Shown: positions 1 to 12,627 of the stretch, piece after piece | Numbering within the stretch: position 1 is the stretch's first letter | Layout of the letters: each line of letters begins with the position of its first letter | Assembly: GCA_032622095.1 (NCBI GenBank) | Contig: CP136069.1 | Span: 100,654,278 to 100,718,277, forward strand | Length of the DNA stretch: 64,000 nucleotides | Source of the DNA: Siphonodentalium dalli | Lineage: Eukaryota; Mollusca; Scaphopoda; Gadilida; Siphonodentaliidae | Reading direction: 5' to 3' | Program-made: the position numbers and the translations under genes | Notes under the pieces: generated by a model | Database searches by the model: none | What the model was told of the DNA's origin: nothing | Seen by the model: only the letters and a program-made list of their open reading frames with translations

Positions 1-1860
1 CATACAAGTGGTCACAATCAGCTTTTATCAAGTTATATTGTTCATATACCCACATGTGTCCGGCCCGCTTGCCACCTTGACTTTTTTCTGGGAGGCAAGG
101 AATGGCTGACCAAGAACACACCAGTTAGTGCTGAACGGTTGACCTATTTTTGTAGCCGGTTAACCATGACATGTTAAAAGTTCTGGATCATAACCGGATA
201 TAGGCTATTTTCAACCTATGACTTCACACTCATTATTTACACCATAATATGTACCAATATATCGTCATAACTTGATTTATTAACTGTAACTATGGCAAAC
301 TTACATAATGTTTACACAGACATAGCTTGTATTAAAACGAAGTAAACCACCAAACATGAATGGTGAAAAGCCATGTGTTGACAACTTGACAGATGACACA
401 GCAAAATAAAACTTGAAGTGTTTATAAATAGCGTGTCAAGCCTTGACATATATGTAACGCAGTTGCGACTGCTACCCACTTGTTATCATTCTAGTTTGGG
501 AAGAATATTGCATGACCTATATAAACTAACATTCAAATTGCGGCAGCTTTGTATTGTCATTATAGCGATTGCGGGACTGAGCGAATATTAGGTCATGTGA
601 CTCAGGTATTTTAACTACTGGGTGTTCTTCGGCAAATTGAGATACATAGGATGATTGACAACAGAAAAACACAATTGTGAAGTTTCATGAACTTTATGTA
701 GTTAACGAACATTGAAAAAGTCAGCTGAAAACAGTGTTTTCTGTTAGAACACAATCAAATGCTGAGAATTAGTCATTAGAATGCAAACAAGTCCGACTGC
801 ATGGAGACACCACTTCAATGCGAGTTCATTGGAACTTCATCCACTGAGATTACTCAAACTCAGTAATGTTAGAAGTATAGACCATGTATATGTAAATATG
901 GTTCTACAGAGTTCGCATTCTATTAAACCGTGTCTTCTAAGTTACAACGGATCTATGCCATACTAGTGCTGGACTAGATACTGGCTCTATGATGCTCCAA
1001 TGCTCTGCTCTTTTCGCCGTCATGAGAGACCATCACAATCCATCTGCCATTTTGAAAAAGGGAATTCCCTGTCCAATAAGAAAATTGCATCCCATTGCAA
1101 GCCAACTAATTAAGTTACAAAGAGGTATATGAATTGGATCCTGAAATATCCATTTCGGATAGCAAATCATAGTGTAAAACTATTAATATGCATGGTTGTG
1201 AAATCATTTAATAGTGAATAAAAAAAAAATTAGATCTGAACAAGTTAAATGAATCTTATATGGAAGTATTAAAAAAAAAATGGCAACATTATTTTTAATT
1301 AATATGCCTATTATTTCTGAGAAAGAGAGTGACCGCGTAAAGTAGGCCAAGGGCTAAAGTTAAATACTAAACGTTCCAACTGACAAGTTACATGAACAAA
1401 TTTACAATTATAATTGTTTTCCTATCATATGGCAGGATCTATGGTAAATTTGATTTTTATGAAGTAATTGTATATACTGTTGACATGAAGATGTCACATT
1501 TATGTATATGTACATAGGGCCTACGTATATGGTATGTCGTATATATAGCCTCTACTATAGGACTGATGGTACATCTTACTACATGTAGTATATCTTCACT
1601 TGAATATCGACCAGAAATACTGTGAAAGAATAAGACTTTATTATATTAAATAGCTATATACGGCCTTAAGAACATGTAGTAGTATTTTACCAGTCCATTA
1701 GGATGCCACATGGAGTGCATTGGCCAATAAATTTGAACACTGTATGTGCATATATGCACCATTGGAAATGTGTCAATTTGTTGAGGTAAATGTTATATAT
1801 GACTAAGATTAAATCATGATGATACCTCACCTTATGTTACCTTATGTGCTAACTGGACGC
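1..1860. other. Unassigned AT-rich DNA
   Basis: I see no exon with good splice borders, no RNA gene and no recognisable element. Short open frames such as the one at 781-966 have no protein-like character. Confidence 0.6.
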
Positions 1861-1896
1861 AGGCTCGCGCCTCTTTGTCCAGATCATCATTTTCGT

Positions 1897-2337
1897 CTAC
1901 AGGGGTGACAGAGCAATCTCTTTTACCCCTGTCTTCTGTTTTTTTTCTACGTCTTCGTTTCGGTTTGTTATACATGTATTGTTGTTTCCAAAGGGAGACA
2001 GAGCAATATCTTTTTCCCTACTTCCTCTATTGATACTATTGTCTGCGTTTCTTTTTGATATGTCATCCGTTTCTTCTGTTATATAGGGGGACATACATGT
2101 AGCAATCTCTTTTTCCCTATTATCTCCTTCGTTCCATTGTATTGTGTCTTCACTTTCCATTATTGTATTTTCCATAAGGGAGACAGAGCAATCTCTTTTT
2201 CCCTTAACTCCTTTGTTCCCTTTTTTTGACAGTGATTTATCGAATTCTTTTAGGTAATCAAGCATCATAGGTTGGTCATAGAAACAATATTTTTCAAAAT
2301 AAGTAAAATATATATCTCCTAGAAGTATCTTGCCCAC
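1897..2337 (-). other. 90-bp-period repeat with an open reading frame
   Basis: The plus strand carries four imperfect copies of a block resembling gagacagagcaatctctttt followed by tccc, at about 1908, 1996, 2088 and 2179, spaced 88-91 bp. On the minus strand this gives an open frame of 146 codons in which a short peptide recurs about every 30 residues (REKEIATCMSP, REKDIALSPF, VKEIALSPL, and a diverged KGKRDCSVSL). The period is close to a multiple of three, which helps keep the frame open. The start of the frame (2281-2337) lies inside one arm of an inverted repeat, so it is probably part of a mobile element rather than a host gene. I do not recognise the protein; a chance frame across a minisatellite is equally possible. 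Confidence 0.35.
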
Positions 2338-2672
2338 TGAACTATATGGTATATTCCCAACTTAACTAGGAAGGGTTAATAAACCCCTGAATTGAAAACG
2401 GTACGAAAATTCTATGGTACATTTTTATCATGGTTCATGACCTGCTGTAACATCCGACCACGTGATCTCCGATCCACCAAAACCAATTAACCGGTCGATC
2501 CATTCTCTTTTTTCCCCATTAGGACATTCCTCGTGAGCGGGGTTGGTGCGAAACCCTGGGAGGGAGCTCAGAGTTCAGTGGGCAAGATACTTCTATGAGA
2601 TATATATTTTACTTATTTTGAAAAATATTGTATCTCCGTCAAAGTTATCTTGCCCACTGAACTATATGGTAT
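2281..2672. repeat. Inverted repeat, arms about 63 bp
   Basis: The segment 2281-2343 (containing aagtatcttgcccactgaac) recurs in reverse complement at about 2573-2635, enclosing some 230 bp. A third, direct copy of the arm end (cttgcccactgaactatatg) lies at 2648-2672. This suggests a small foldback or a partly rearranged non-autonomous element. No target duplication is clear. Confidence 0.6.
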
Positions 2673-2871
2673 AATATAGAATTTTCTGGCAGGTGGAGGC
2701 CACGAGGAAAGATAAACACTCCTAGATGCACCTCAATCAAAGAACTGGATTGACCTGATAACCTACAATATGTACAATATCACCATAAGCCAATGTATGT
2801 AATTACACCATAGGACTAATACATGTTGGCCAGCTACCAGAGGGCCCAAACTAAACAAATAGTGGTGACTT

Positions 2872-3250
2872 GGATTGAAGGCCCTGCCAATAAAGTAGAT
2901 AGTTTCAAAAAGACATGGAGACGGAGATTATCCCCCCCCCCCATACCCCGGAAGAGAAGAAATATCTATTTCCTGATGGAATAGAAAATTAAAATTGAGG
3001 GGGATTTCGCAATAATGGATTTCGCAATAATGCATTTAGCGGGCTAACTCATGTGAGACCATTGGATTGAAGGCCCTGCCAATAAAGTAGATAGTTTCAA
3101 AAAGACATGGAGACGGAGATTACCCCCCCCCCCCCCCCCCCCCCCCCCCCCACCCCCCGGAAGAGAAGAAATATCTATTTCCTGATGGAATAGAAAATGA
3201 AATTTGAGGGGGATTTCACAATAATGCATTTAGCGGGCTAACCCATGTGC
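2872..3250. repeat. Tandem duplication (about 190 bp) with poly-C tracts
   Basis: Two adjacent copies begin with ttggattgaaggccctgcca (2872 and 3063) and end with atgcatttagcgggctaac. Each contains a C-run after gacggagatta: about 12 C in copy 1, and 29 uninterrupted C at 3123-3151 in copy 2. Copy 1 also has a short internal duplication of atttcgcaataatg. The C-run length could be partly an assembly or sequencing artefact. Confidence 0.85.
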
Positions 3251-3561
3251 AGACCAAGACAATAAGGAAAAAACATCCTTATAAGAGACATGAAGAAACA
3301 ACCGAGGCAAACGCCTCAAATTATAAAGGAGACCCCGATAAAAACAATAGAACCAATCCCAAAGTCAATTCTTGAGGATGGCAGTGTCCTAGCACGAGTT
3401 CTAGCCCGACGAAAAAAATGGCTGCAAGCTCAATGAAAGTGTCAATGACACTGTAGCTCAACTTGGAAAGGGAATAATTTAATGTATTACAGTCAATGGA
3501 GCCATTAGGAATGTGGAAAGTTGAATATATAATACATGTTTATAGACATGAAGAGAAAAGT

Positions 3562-6500
3562 AAAATCCAAGATGGCTGCTGGCGGCCTTGTTTTCGGCCG
3601 AATGACCCCAAAATGAGTCGTTCCCATCTACATGTCATCGTTAACATCCATGACAAATTTTATGACGATCAGACTAAAGGTACGACCTGTAGCCCATGCT
3701 AAAGAATTTAGTCATACAAAGAGTAAAATCCAAGATGGCTGCTGGCGGCCATGTTTTTTGGCCGAATGATCCCAAAATGACTTGTTCCCATCAACATGTC
3801 ATTATTAACATTCATGACAAATTTTATGATGATCAGACTAAAGGTATGACATGCAGCCCGTGCTAAAGAATTTAGTCATACAAAGAGTAAAATCCAAGAT
3901 GGCTGCTGGCGGCCATGTTTTTGGGCCGAATGACCCAAAAATTACTCGTTCCCATCTACATGTCAATATTATCATCCATGACAAATTTCATGATCATCAG
4001 ACAAACAGTACGACCTGTGGCCCGTGCTAATGGATTAAATTTTTAAATCCAAGATGGCCACTGGCAGCATTGTTTTTTGTCCGAATGACCCCGAAATAAC
4101 TAGTTCCCATCTACATTCCAATTTCAACAACCATGACAAATTTTATGATGATCAGACTAAAGGTACGACCTGTAGCCCATGCTAAAGGATTTAGTCATAC
4201 AATGAATAAAATCCAAGATGGCTGCTGGCGGCCATGTTTTTCGGCCGAATGACCTCAAAATGACTCGTTCCCATCTACATGTCATTATTAACATTCAAGA
4301 CAAATTTCATGATGATCAGACTAAAGGTACAACCTGTAGCCCGTGCTAAAGGATTTAGTCATACAAAGAGTAAAATCCAAGATGGCTGCTGGCGACCAGG
4401 TTTTTTGGCCGAATGACCCCAAAATTACTCGTTCCCATCTACATGTCATTGTTAACATCCATGACACATTCTATGATGATCAGACTAAAGGTACGACCTG
4501 CAGCCCGTGCTAAAGAATTTAGTCATACAAAGAGTAAAATCCAAGATGGCTGCTGGCGGCCATGTTTTTTGGCCAAATGACCCCAAAATTACTCGTTCCC
4601 ATCTACATGTCAATATTATCATCCATGACAAATTTCATGATGATCAGAAGAACAGTACGACCTGTGGCCAGTGCTAATGGATTAAATTTTTTAATCCAAT
4701 ATGGCCGCTGGCGGCCATGTTTTTTGTCCGAATGACCCCAAAATGACTCGTTCCCATCTACATTCCAATTTCAACAACCATGACAAATTTTATGATGATC
4801 AGACTAAAGGTACGACCTGTAGCCCGTGCTAAAGGATTTAGTCATACAAAGGGTAAAATCCAAGATGGCTGCTGGCGACCATGTATTTTGGCCGAATGAC
4901 CCCAAAATGACTAGTTCCCATCTACATGTCATTGTTAACATCCATGACACATTTTATGATGATCAGACTAAAGGTACGACCTGCAGCCCGTGCTAAATAA
5001 TTTAGTCATACAAAGAGTAAAATCCAAGATGGCTGCTGGCGGCCATGTTTTTTGGCCGAATGACCACAAAATTACTCGTTCCTATCTACATGTCAATATT
5101 ATCATCCATGACAAATTTCATGATCATCAGACAAACAGTACGACCTGTGGCCCGTGCTAATGGATTAAATTTTTAAATCCAAGATGGCCACTGGCGGCAA
5201 TGTTTTTTGTCCGAATGACCCCAAGATAACTCGTTCCCATCTACATTCCAATTTCAACAACCATGACAAATTTTATGATGATCAGACTAAAGGTACGACC
5301 TGTAGCCCATGCTAAAGGATTTAGTCATACAAAGAGTAAAATCCAAGATGGCTGCTGGCGGCCATGTTTTTTCGGCCAAATGACCTCAAAATGACTCGTT
5401 CCCATCTACATGTCATTATTAACATTCATGACACATTTCATGATGATCAGACTAAAGGTACAACCTGTAGCCCGTGCTAAAGGATTTAGTCATACAAAGA
5501 GTAAAATCCAAGATGGCTGCTGGCTGTCATGTTTTTTGGCCGAATGACCCCAAAATTACTTGTTCCCATCTACATGTCAATATTATCATCCATGACAAAT
5601 TTCATGATGATCAGAAGAACAGTACGACCTGTGGCCCGTGCTAATGGATTAAATTTTTAAACCCAATATGGCCGCTGGCGGCCATGTTTTTTGTCCGAAT
5701 GACCCCAAAATGACTCGTTCCCATCTACATTCCAATTTCAACAACCATGACAAATTTTATGATGATCAGACTAAAGGTACGACCTGTAGCCCGTGCTAAA
5801 GGATTTAGTCATACAAAGATTAAAATCCAAGATGGCTGCTGGCGGCCATGTTTTTTGGCCGAATGACCCCAAAATGACTCGTTCCCATCTACATGTCATT
5901 ATTAACATTCTTGACAAATTTTATGATGATCAAACTAAAAGTAGGACCTGTAGCCCGTGCTAAAGGATTTAGTCATACAAAGAGTAAAATCCAAGATGGC
6001 TGCTGGCGACCATGTTTTTTAGCCGAATGACCCCAAAATTACTCGTTCCCATCTACATGTCATTGTTAATATCCATGACAAATTTTATGATGATCAGACT
6101 AAAGGTACGACCTGCAGCCCGTGCTAACGAATTTAGTCATACAAAGAGTAAAATCGAAGATGGCTGCTGGCGGCCATGTTTATTGGCCGAATGACCCCAA
6201 AATTTCTCGTTCCCATCTACATGTCAATATTATCATCCATGACAAATTTCATGGTGATCAGACGAACAGTACGACCTGTGGCCCGTGCTAATGGATTAAA
6301 TTTTGAAATCCAAGATGGCTGCTGGCGGCCATGTTTTTTGTCCGAATGACCCCAAAATGACTCGTTCCCATCTACATTCCAATTTCAACAACCATGACAA
6401 ATTTTATGATGATCAGACTAAAGGTACGACCTGTAGCCCGTGCTAAAGGATTTAGTCATACAAAGAGTAAAATCCAAGATGGCTGCTGGCGGCCATGTTT

Positions 6501-8248
6501 TTTGGCCGAATGACCCCAAAATGACTCGTTCCCATCTACATGTCATTATTAACATTCTTGACAAATTTTATGATGATCAAACTAAAAGTAGGACCTGTAG
6601 CCCGTGCTAAAGGATTTAGTCATACAAAGAGTAAAATCCAAGATGGCTGCTGGCGACCATGTTTTTTAGCCGAATGACCCCAAAATTACTCGTTCCCATC
6701 TACATGTCATTGTTAATATCCATGACAAATTTTATGATGATCAGACTAAAGGTACGACCTGCAGCCCGTGCTAAAGAATTTAGTCATACAAAGAGTAAAA
6801 TCGAAGATGGCTGCTGGCGGCCATATTTATTGGCCGAATGACCCCAAAATTACTCGTTCCCATCTACATGTCAATATTATCATCCATGACAAATTTCATG
6901 GTGATCAGACGAACAGTACGACCTGTGGCCCGTGCTAATGGATTAAATTTTGAAATCCAAGATGGCTGCTGGCGGCCATGTTTTTTGTCCGAATGACCCC
7001 AAAATGACTCGTTCCCATCTACATTCCAATTTCAACAGCCATGACAAATTTTATGATGATCAGACTAAAGGTACGACCTGTAGCCCGTGCTAAAGGATTT
7101 AGTCATACAAAGAGTAAAATCCAAGATGGCTGCTGGCGGCCATGTTTTTTGGCCGAATGACCCCAAATGACTCGTTCCCATCTACATGTCATTATTAACA
7201 TTCTTGACAAATTTTATGATGATCAAACTAAAAGTAGGACCTGTAGCCCGTGCTAAAGGATTTAGTCATACAAAGAGTAAAATCCAAGATGGCTGCTGGC
7301 GACCATGTTTTTTAGCCGAATGACCCCAAAATTACTCGTTCCCATCTACATGTCATTGTTAATATCCATGACAAATTTTATGATGATCAGACTAAAGGTA
7401 CGACCTGCAGCCCGTGCTAAAGAATTTAGTCATACAAAGAGTAAAATCGAAGATGGCTGCTGGCGGCCATGTTTATTGGCCGAATGACCCTAAAATTACT
7501 CGTTCCCATCTACATGTCAATATTATCCTCCATGACAAATTTCATGGTGATCAGACGAACAGTACGACCTGTGGCCCGTGCTAATGGATTAAATTTTGAA
7601 ATCCAAGATGGCTGCTGGCGGCCATGTTTTTTGTCCGAATGACCCCAAAATGACTCGTTCCCATCTACATTCCAATTTCAACATGTCATTGTTAATATCC
7701 ATGACAAATTTTATGATGATCAGTCTAAAGGTACGACCTGTAGCCCGTGCTAAAGGATTTAGTCATACAAAGAGTAAAATACAAGATGGCTGCTGGCGGC
7801 CATGTTTTTTGGCCGAATGACCCCCAAAATGACTCGGCCCATCTACATGTCATTATTAACATTCTTGACAAAATTTATGATGATCAGACTAAAAGTACGA
7901 CCTGTAGCCCGTGCTAAAGAATTTAGTCATACAAAGAGTAAAATCCAAGATGGCTGCTGGCGGCCATGTTTTTGCGCCGAATGACCCCAAAATTACTCGT
8001 TCCCATCTACATGTCAATATTAACATCCATGACAAATTTCATGAAGATCAGACAAACAGTACGGCCTGTAGCCCGTGCTAATGGATTGAATTTTGAAATC
8101 CAATATGGCCACTGGTGGCCATGTTTTTTTTTCCGAATGACCCCAAAATTAATTATTCTGGTCTAAAATGTTGATGTCAACAGCTATGACAAATTTCATA
8201 ATGATCCGACGAAAGGTACGACCTGTAGCCTGCATTGTTGACGCCTTA
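3562..8248 (+). repeat. Satellite-like core, 155/164-bp monomers
   Basis: About 29 head-to-tail monomers start at taaaatccaagatggctgct or a variant (3562, 3725, 3889, 4044, 4208 ... 8095). There are two length classes, about 164 bp and about 155 bp. The 155-bp class has its own 3' half (cctgtggcccgtgctaatgg) and recurs after every two or three 164-bp units. From about 5822 to 7776 the pattern 164+164+164+155 repeats three times as a nearly identical 647-bp higher-order unit. Frames of 60-74 codons recur in it but all stop within the monomer and are not genes. Confidence 0.95.
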
Positions 8249-8330
8249 CGTACACACGTACACACGTACACACGTACACACGTACACACGTACACACGTA
8301 CACACGCACACACGGACGACGGACGACAAA
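8249..8330 (+). repeat. Microsatellite (CGTACACA)n with ACGG tail
   Basis: About seven copies of an 8-bp unit are followed by an ACGGACG run. The same block, shorter (about three units), sits at the matching place in the inverted copy near 48590-48625, so it is a structural part of the element. Confidence 0.85.
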
Positions 8331-8388
8331 GCCATGGCAATAGCTCAAACTTTACAAAGTAAAGTTGAGCTAACAAGAGCTACGCTGG

Positions 8389-8820
8389 GCGTGCAATATA
8401 CGCCCTCTCTTGGGTCGGTGGAAACTGGTAAAAAAGGGGCATAACTCTGGTAAAAATTGGCGGACGGAACTCAAATTTGAACTTGACCTGTGTTTTGGTG
8501 GGAGAAAGTAATATACCAAATTATCATTGAATCCAATAAGCTCTAGTAAAGTTATCATCCGGACAACAAATTTCAGGGATTTTCTAAGTCAAATTACGTC
8601 AAATAAGGGGCATAACTCCGGTGAAAATTGGCGGGCGGAACCCAAATTCGAACTTGAACTTACTTTTCGGCTAATAAACCCACATACCAAATTTTACTAA
8701 TTTTGGTTCACTCTAACTAAAGTTATCATCCGGACAACAGGTTAACGGACGGACGGACGCCCGGACGCCCGGACGGACAGACCAATACTATAATACGGCC
8801 TTTTTTTCAAAAGGGCGTAT
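8389..8820. mobile_element. Short TIR element ending ATACGCCCT/AGGGCGTAT
   Basis: The left end atacgccct (8398-8406), inside a small palindrome that starts near 8389, is matched by agggcgtat at 8812-8820. Inside are two diverged half-units, each with ggggcataactc, ggcggaacccaaat or a relative, and gttatcatccggacaac, followed by ggacggacgcccggac repeats. This is the style of non-autonomous repeats common in bivalve genomes. It abuts the 3' end of the pearl/Helentron-like element. No coding capacity is present. Confidence 0.6.
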
Positions 8821-8829
8821 AAAAAGGGC

Positions 8830-10125
8830 CCAGACACCCACTAATCTAAGATATGCCATTGTCTATAAGGATTGAGATATCATGGACCAATAATCTGTAC
8901 TAGTGACCGGGGAAGAGATTCGCGCCGAAATAGTTGATTGCCCCAACCCTGTAAGATAGCCGGAAGAAGTCGAATGGATAGAATACTGACATATAATCCA
9001 ACATATAGGGAACCATACATGTACATGTAATTTGGAACAAAAAGAAAATTTGTAGGAAACCTAGAGTCCCTTCGATGACAGAGCACACTACAATGCTGTT
9101 TTTGGAAAGCACCAGAAGAATCAAATGTGCCAAGATGACCCATTATAAATGGAGATTCAAATAGGGCCGTGTAGTATTAGCGTTTACTAAAAAGAAAACG
9201 TAGCGTTGACCGTATAATCAGGAAGTAAAGCAATAATCTATTCGTGGAATGACCTCATTGGCATGTGTCCCCTCGAGTAAGTCCCTGCCTTCCTGAGATA
9301 GCAACAACATTGAGCGAATTACAGGCTTACGGAGTCCGGATGACTGCCGTGATTACCAATGGAGACACCAGCGTGTGAACACTAGCCTGCGCATACATAC
9401 AATTACAGAACATTTGTAATGAACCATTGAAAACAAGAGAATCCTAATGAATCATTGAACATTATGGACCATAAGCAGGCATTCAACAATTTATTGGTCT
9501 AAATGAAGCCCCAAAATACAACAGTCGCTGTCAATGAGTCTCATGTCATTGAGAAGAAGATACGAGAATGGGAGGAGAAGAAATCAGAGTGACCGAAAAA
9601 GGCTACTTCTAATCAACTGTCCGCTAAAGTATTTAACAAGTGGTTGCAAGCCTTGAGATTCAAAGAGAATCACCAAAACTATTCTCGTAATGATTCTCGC
9701 GAAACTTGTCAAAGTTCAGTGCTGTATGACTATTAAACTTGATGCAGCATTCGATGCTCACAAAAGTAAATGCATTAGGAGCCTGGCGTTGATATGTGTC
9801 ACGGCTTCAATAAGGCTTTCCATTTCCAACCTGACGATATTCAATATGTTGAAATACCGGCCAGCTCCAAAGTTAAACCCAACTGAGAAATCACAGAAAA
9901 CATGCACCATGATTGTGGCACAGCCCAAAACCGGCAGAAACAGATGGCAGGTTGGAGTGGTGAAATACAGAGACCCAGGCACAGGAAATCAGTTGCGATC
10001 GGAAGATGAGCATAATATGACATGACAAAATTGTACTAACTTTCTAATATGTTGTTTGTATCTTTGCACACTCCACAGTACCACAGTATGAGACTGTGAG
10101 TATCCAATAGCCATCGATATGGATA
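8830..10125. other. Unassigned DNA
   Basis: No recognisable gene or element. Open frames on both strands (for example 9690-10025 and 8880-9143) overlap one another and look like chance frames. Confidence 0.5.
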
Positions 10126-10294
10126 TTTTAGTAAATGTAATCAAAAAGTAATCAAAATGTAATCATGATTACAGGTACATTTGAAAGTAATCGATTACGA
10201 TTACTTGTAATCAAGAAATGTCATGATTACTGATTACAGACGATTACGACAAATTTTTTAATCGATTACTTTGATTATGATTACCCCAACCCTG
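10126..10294. mobile_element. hAT-like terminal region (TGATTAC-rich)
   Basis: A dense cluster of GTAATCA/TGATTAC motifs in both orientations runs up to ccccaaccctgg at 10283-10294. hAT-type non-autonomous elements often end in CCAACCCTG with short subterminal repeats, as does the element at 16960-17791 in this window. I could not find the opposite end, so this is probably a truncated or solitary end. Confidence 0.4.
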
Positions 10295-11431
10295 GAGCAT
10301 ATGTCTACTATATATAATGGACTCATATATTTATTATTAACTACGAAACGGAATTTTAGTTAGAATTGAATGCAACCTGAGATAAAAATATGCGGATGCA
10401 CCCTCGTAAAATATATAACCCACATGTACCATATTTACAAGATATTTTTTATACCTATATACGGGTATTTGTCAACCATAGTTGGTATTAAACTCAAGAA
10501 TACACGATTCATAACTCTGAAAATGAACTTATCATATCATACTGCTAATGAATGGCTTGATTATAATTTATTAAATCCGACAGCAATAAACCGATATATT
10601 TTTGTTTTACCGCGGTACGATAAATTAAAACGAAACGCTCTTTATTGCCACACGACTAAGGTCATCTGGAAATTGGAATGTTTACGAGATGATAATTGTC
10701 TAATAACTGTGCAAGTCTTCACATATATATGCAATCATATATAATATAACTTGGACTATTCCGGTAACGAAAAAAAGATAAACACGTGCTCGTGTTTATA
10801 TATATAACTGTGCGCAAAACCGAAATAATATACAATAATGAAATTAATACATCGTGGTAGAATATAGACTAGGTCCTACGTAATATACGGGCATGGCTTT
10901 ATAATAACAATACATCGCGATACATATAATAATAACACGATAAAGACGTTTAATTACGAGAACTGCGATGTATTTCGGTGAAGTTTTGCATTTGCAGTGT
11001 TCTCCCATAACGCGACAAACTTTAAAAGCCACGCGTGCAAACTTTATATACAACCGTTGCGTATCTACGCGTTATCAATGAGTTACCACGTGATCGATCA
11101 TGTGCTATGCTTCTGTTTACATGTGACAATCATGTGATCGGGCTGCTGATCACGTGACTTCGTCTACAACACAAAATCTTCGACTAACTTCGGAATTTTT
11201 TTTAATCGTTCTAAAAATAACGATTGGCGGCCGAATATTAGATTATATGCGCCCAATGGACATTTTATATATATATATTATCGGTATATTGAAAGAAAAT
11301 ACTATTTTTTTTCAGGATCATATTCCTTTAAGCGTAATGGCATTAAGCTTAAGCATAATTAGCTATTAAATGTGAATTTGGCCTCCCATAGGATCGCATA
11401 TATTTCAGCACCCATCACTGACGCTAATACC
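10295..11431. other. Unassigned AT-rich DNA
   Basis: No supported feature. The 124-codon plus-strand frame at 10370-10744 has no recognisable motif and AT-driven composition; I treat it as chance. Confidence 0.5.
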
Positions 11432-12003
11432 TGTAGGTTCGTTGTCGTAACGTTTTATACATAAATGCACACCAGTCTCAGTCGGTGTGAGATTGCCGTC
11501 TGCTTCCATTCAGAATATATGTTTCTTCCGTAGTTTATCACAATGACGACTCGGAAACTGCAATCAAATGGATCATCTGTCGCATATTGATCGTAGTACC
11601 AGTATTAAACAGGGACCGAAAGAACTGCATGGTTGCTTGATCAATGAAAGGAAGAAAATGAACTTACAAAAAATATCAACACATGTGCATTTATGTCAAA
11701 AACACTACGACAATGAGTTAATGACTCTGTCACATGACACTACACGAGACTGGTGTGTATTTATGTATACAGAAATGCATACGGTGTGCATCTATCTATA
11801 AAAAATTACGACAACGACTATAAAGATGTGTCATGGTATAAAGATGAGCTCTAAGCGTTGGTATCATATAAGTTCGATTATATTGCGGATCTGTGTACAT
11901 AGACAAGCATGTGACATAGAATATATATATCAATGGTAACTAGTTCAAGGTCCAATATATTAACTACGGTAGTCCAGATTGATCATAAGCACAATATGTT
12001 ACA
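11432..12003 (-). mobile_element. Probable 3' LTR of a gypsy-type element
   Basis: Read on the minus strand, the region starts TGTAACATATTG directly after a polypurine tract and could end at CGAACCTACA, giving TGTA/TACA termini. The start is well supported by the adjacent polypurine tract and the upstream pol fragment; the far border at 11432 is a guess. Internal repeats are present: the block with aaaaacactacgacaatgag near 11700 recurs near 11805, and in inverted form near 11445. No second LTR was found. Confidence 0.45.
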
Positions 12004-12015
12004 TCTCCCTTTTTA
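12004..12015 (-). other. Polypurine tract
   Basis: Minus strand reads GTAAAAAGGGAGA immediately before the LTR start TGTAACAT. This is the usual plus-strand DNA priming site of LTR retrotransposons and fixes the LTR border. Confidence 0.6.
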
Positions 12016-12039
12016 CAGAATGTATATTTCACTGGGAGG

Positions 12040-12627
12040 TTATTGAGTGTATTTAACTGGTGGTTTACTGAGTCTTCCAGATCGTGTTCTGTATGTAGGC
12101 CCATCAGCGGCGTTGGGAACATGATCATCATGTTCTAGTGTGGTCACCGCCTCTGGTGTATCACCCATTGGCTGTGGTTGATCTGGCTCACATACTGTTT
12201 TTGGAACGTCTCTTATCTGGACTCGGTTCCTTCGAATAGCGGATCCGTTGCGTGTGGTTAGGATGTAGGATCTGGGTTCGTCACACTGCTCTTGTATCGT
12301 AGCTGGATCCCACGCTAGAGTTTCGTGATTTTGAACAGTAACAGTTTGTCCGGGAATCAGTGGTGGTAAATCACGTGCATTCCGATCGTGGTACAGTTTC
12401 TGTGACGTCTGTCTCTGGATAAGCTGCTCTCGGGTGTCGTCGTTGGTCACATTGTTCATTTTCGATAAGACGTTAGATCGAAATTTTCTGCCGGATAGCA
12501 GTTCTGCTGGGCTTGGCAGGTTGTGGTTGATCGGTGTACAGCGAATGCTTAACATCGCCAGATCTGGATCACTTCCCGCGTCCTTCGACTTCTTCAAACC
12601 CGATTTAACTGTTCTGATCTGTCGTTC
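12040..12627 (-). pseudogene. Ty3/gypsy pol C-terminus (integrase tail), 5'-truncated
   Basis: The minus-strand frame from about 12627 to the stop at 12040 encodes the end of a gypsy-type polyprotein. Seen in order: an acidic/basic segment resembling the end of the integrase catalytic core (KSGLKKSKDAGSDPDLAML), the family-typical TPI...LPSPAELLSGR stretch, a KLYHDRNARDLPPLIPGQ segment that leads into the C-terminal domain, and a closing YRTRSGRLSKPPVKY tail. The reading frame stays open upstream to 12816, but residues before about position 64 do not resemble integrase, so the element is truncated at about 12627. gag, protease, reverse transcriptase, RNase H and most of integrase are absent. 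The polypurine tract and LTR follow downstream in the correct orientation. This is a dead fragment; only the 3' part remains. Confidence 0.85.

Larger units (their letters stand above)
3431..8371 (+). mobile_element. Pearl/Helentron-like element with tandem-repeat core
   Basis: The ends are defined by comparison with an inverted copy at 48541-51096. The left end starts at CAATGAAAGTGTCAATGACA and contains a short hairpin (AGTGTCA/TGACACT). A core of about 29 tandem monomers follows, then a (CGTACACA)n/ACGG microsatellite, then a 30-bp near-palindromic terminus at 8342-8371 (AGCTCAAACTTT...AAAGTTGAGCT). A unique left flank, a core of about 160 bp monomers, a microsatellite and a 3' hairpin are the layout of bivalve pearl elements and of non-autonomous Helentron-associated elements. 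No Rep/helicase coding sequence is present, so it would need help to move. Helitron-type elements leave no target duplication, and none is seen. Confidence 0.7.

Noticed and set aside
6012-7984. Series of 60-codon plus-strand frames starting MFFSRMTPKLLVPIYM, and matching ones on the minus strand at 49-50 kb
   Set aside because: They repeat with the satellite monomers, end at the same stop in each unit and carry no constraint beyond the DNA repeat.
3562-8248. CRISPR-like array
   Set aside because: Monomers of 155-164 bp abut with no unique spacers, and the context is a eukaryotic genome.
8168-8444. Thr/His/Arg-rich frames on both strands
   Set aside because: They are translations of the CGTACACA microsatellite.
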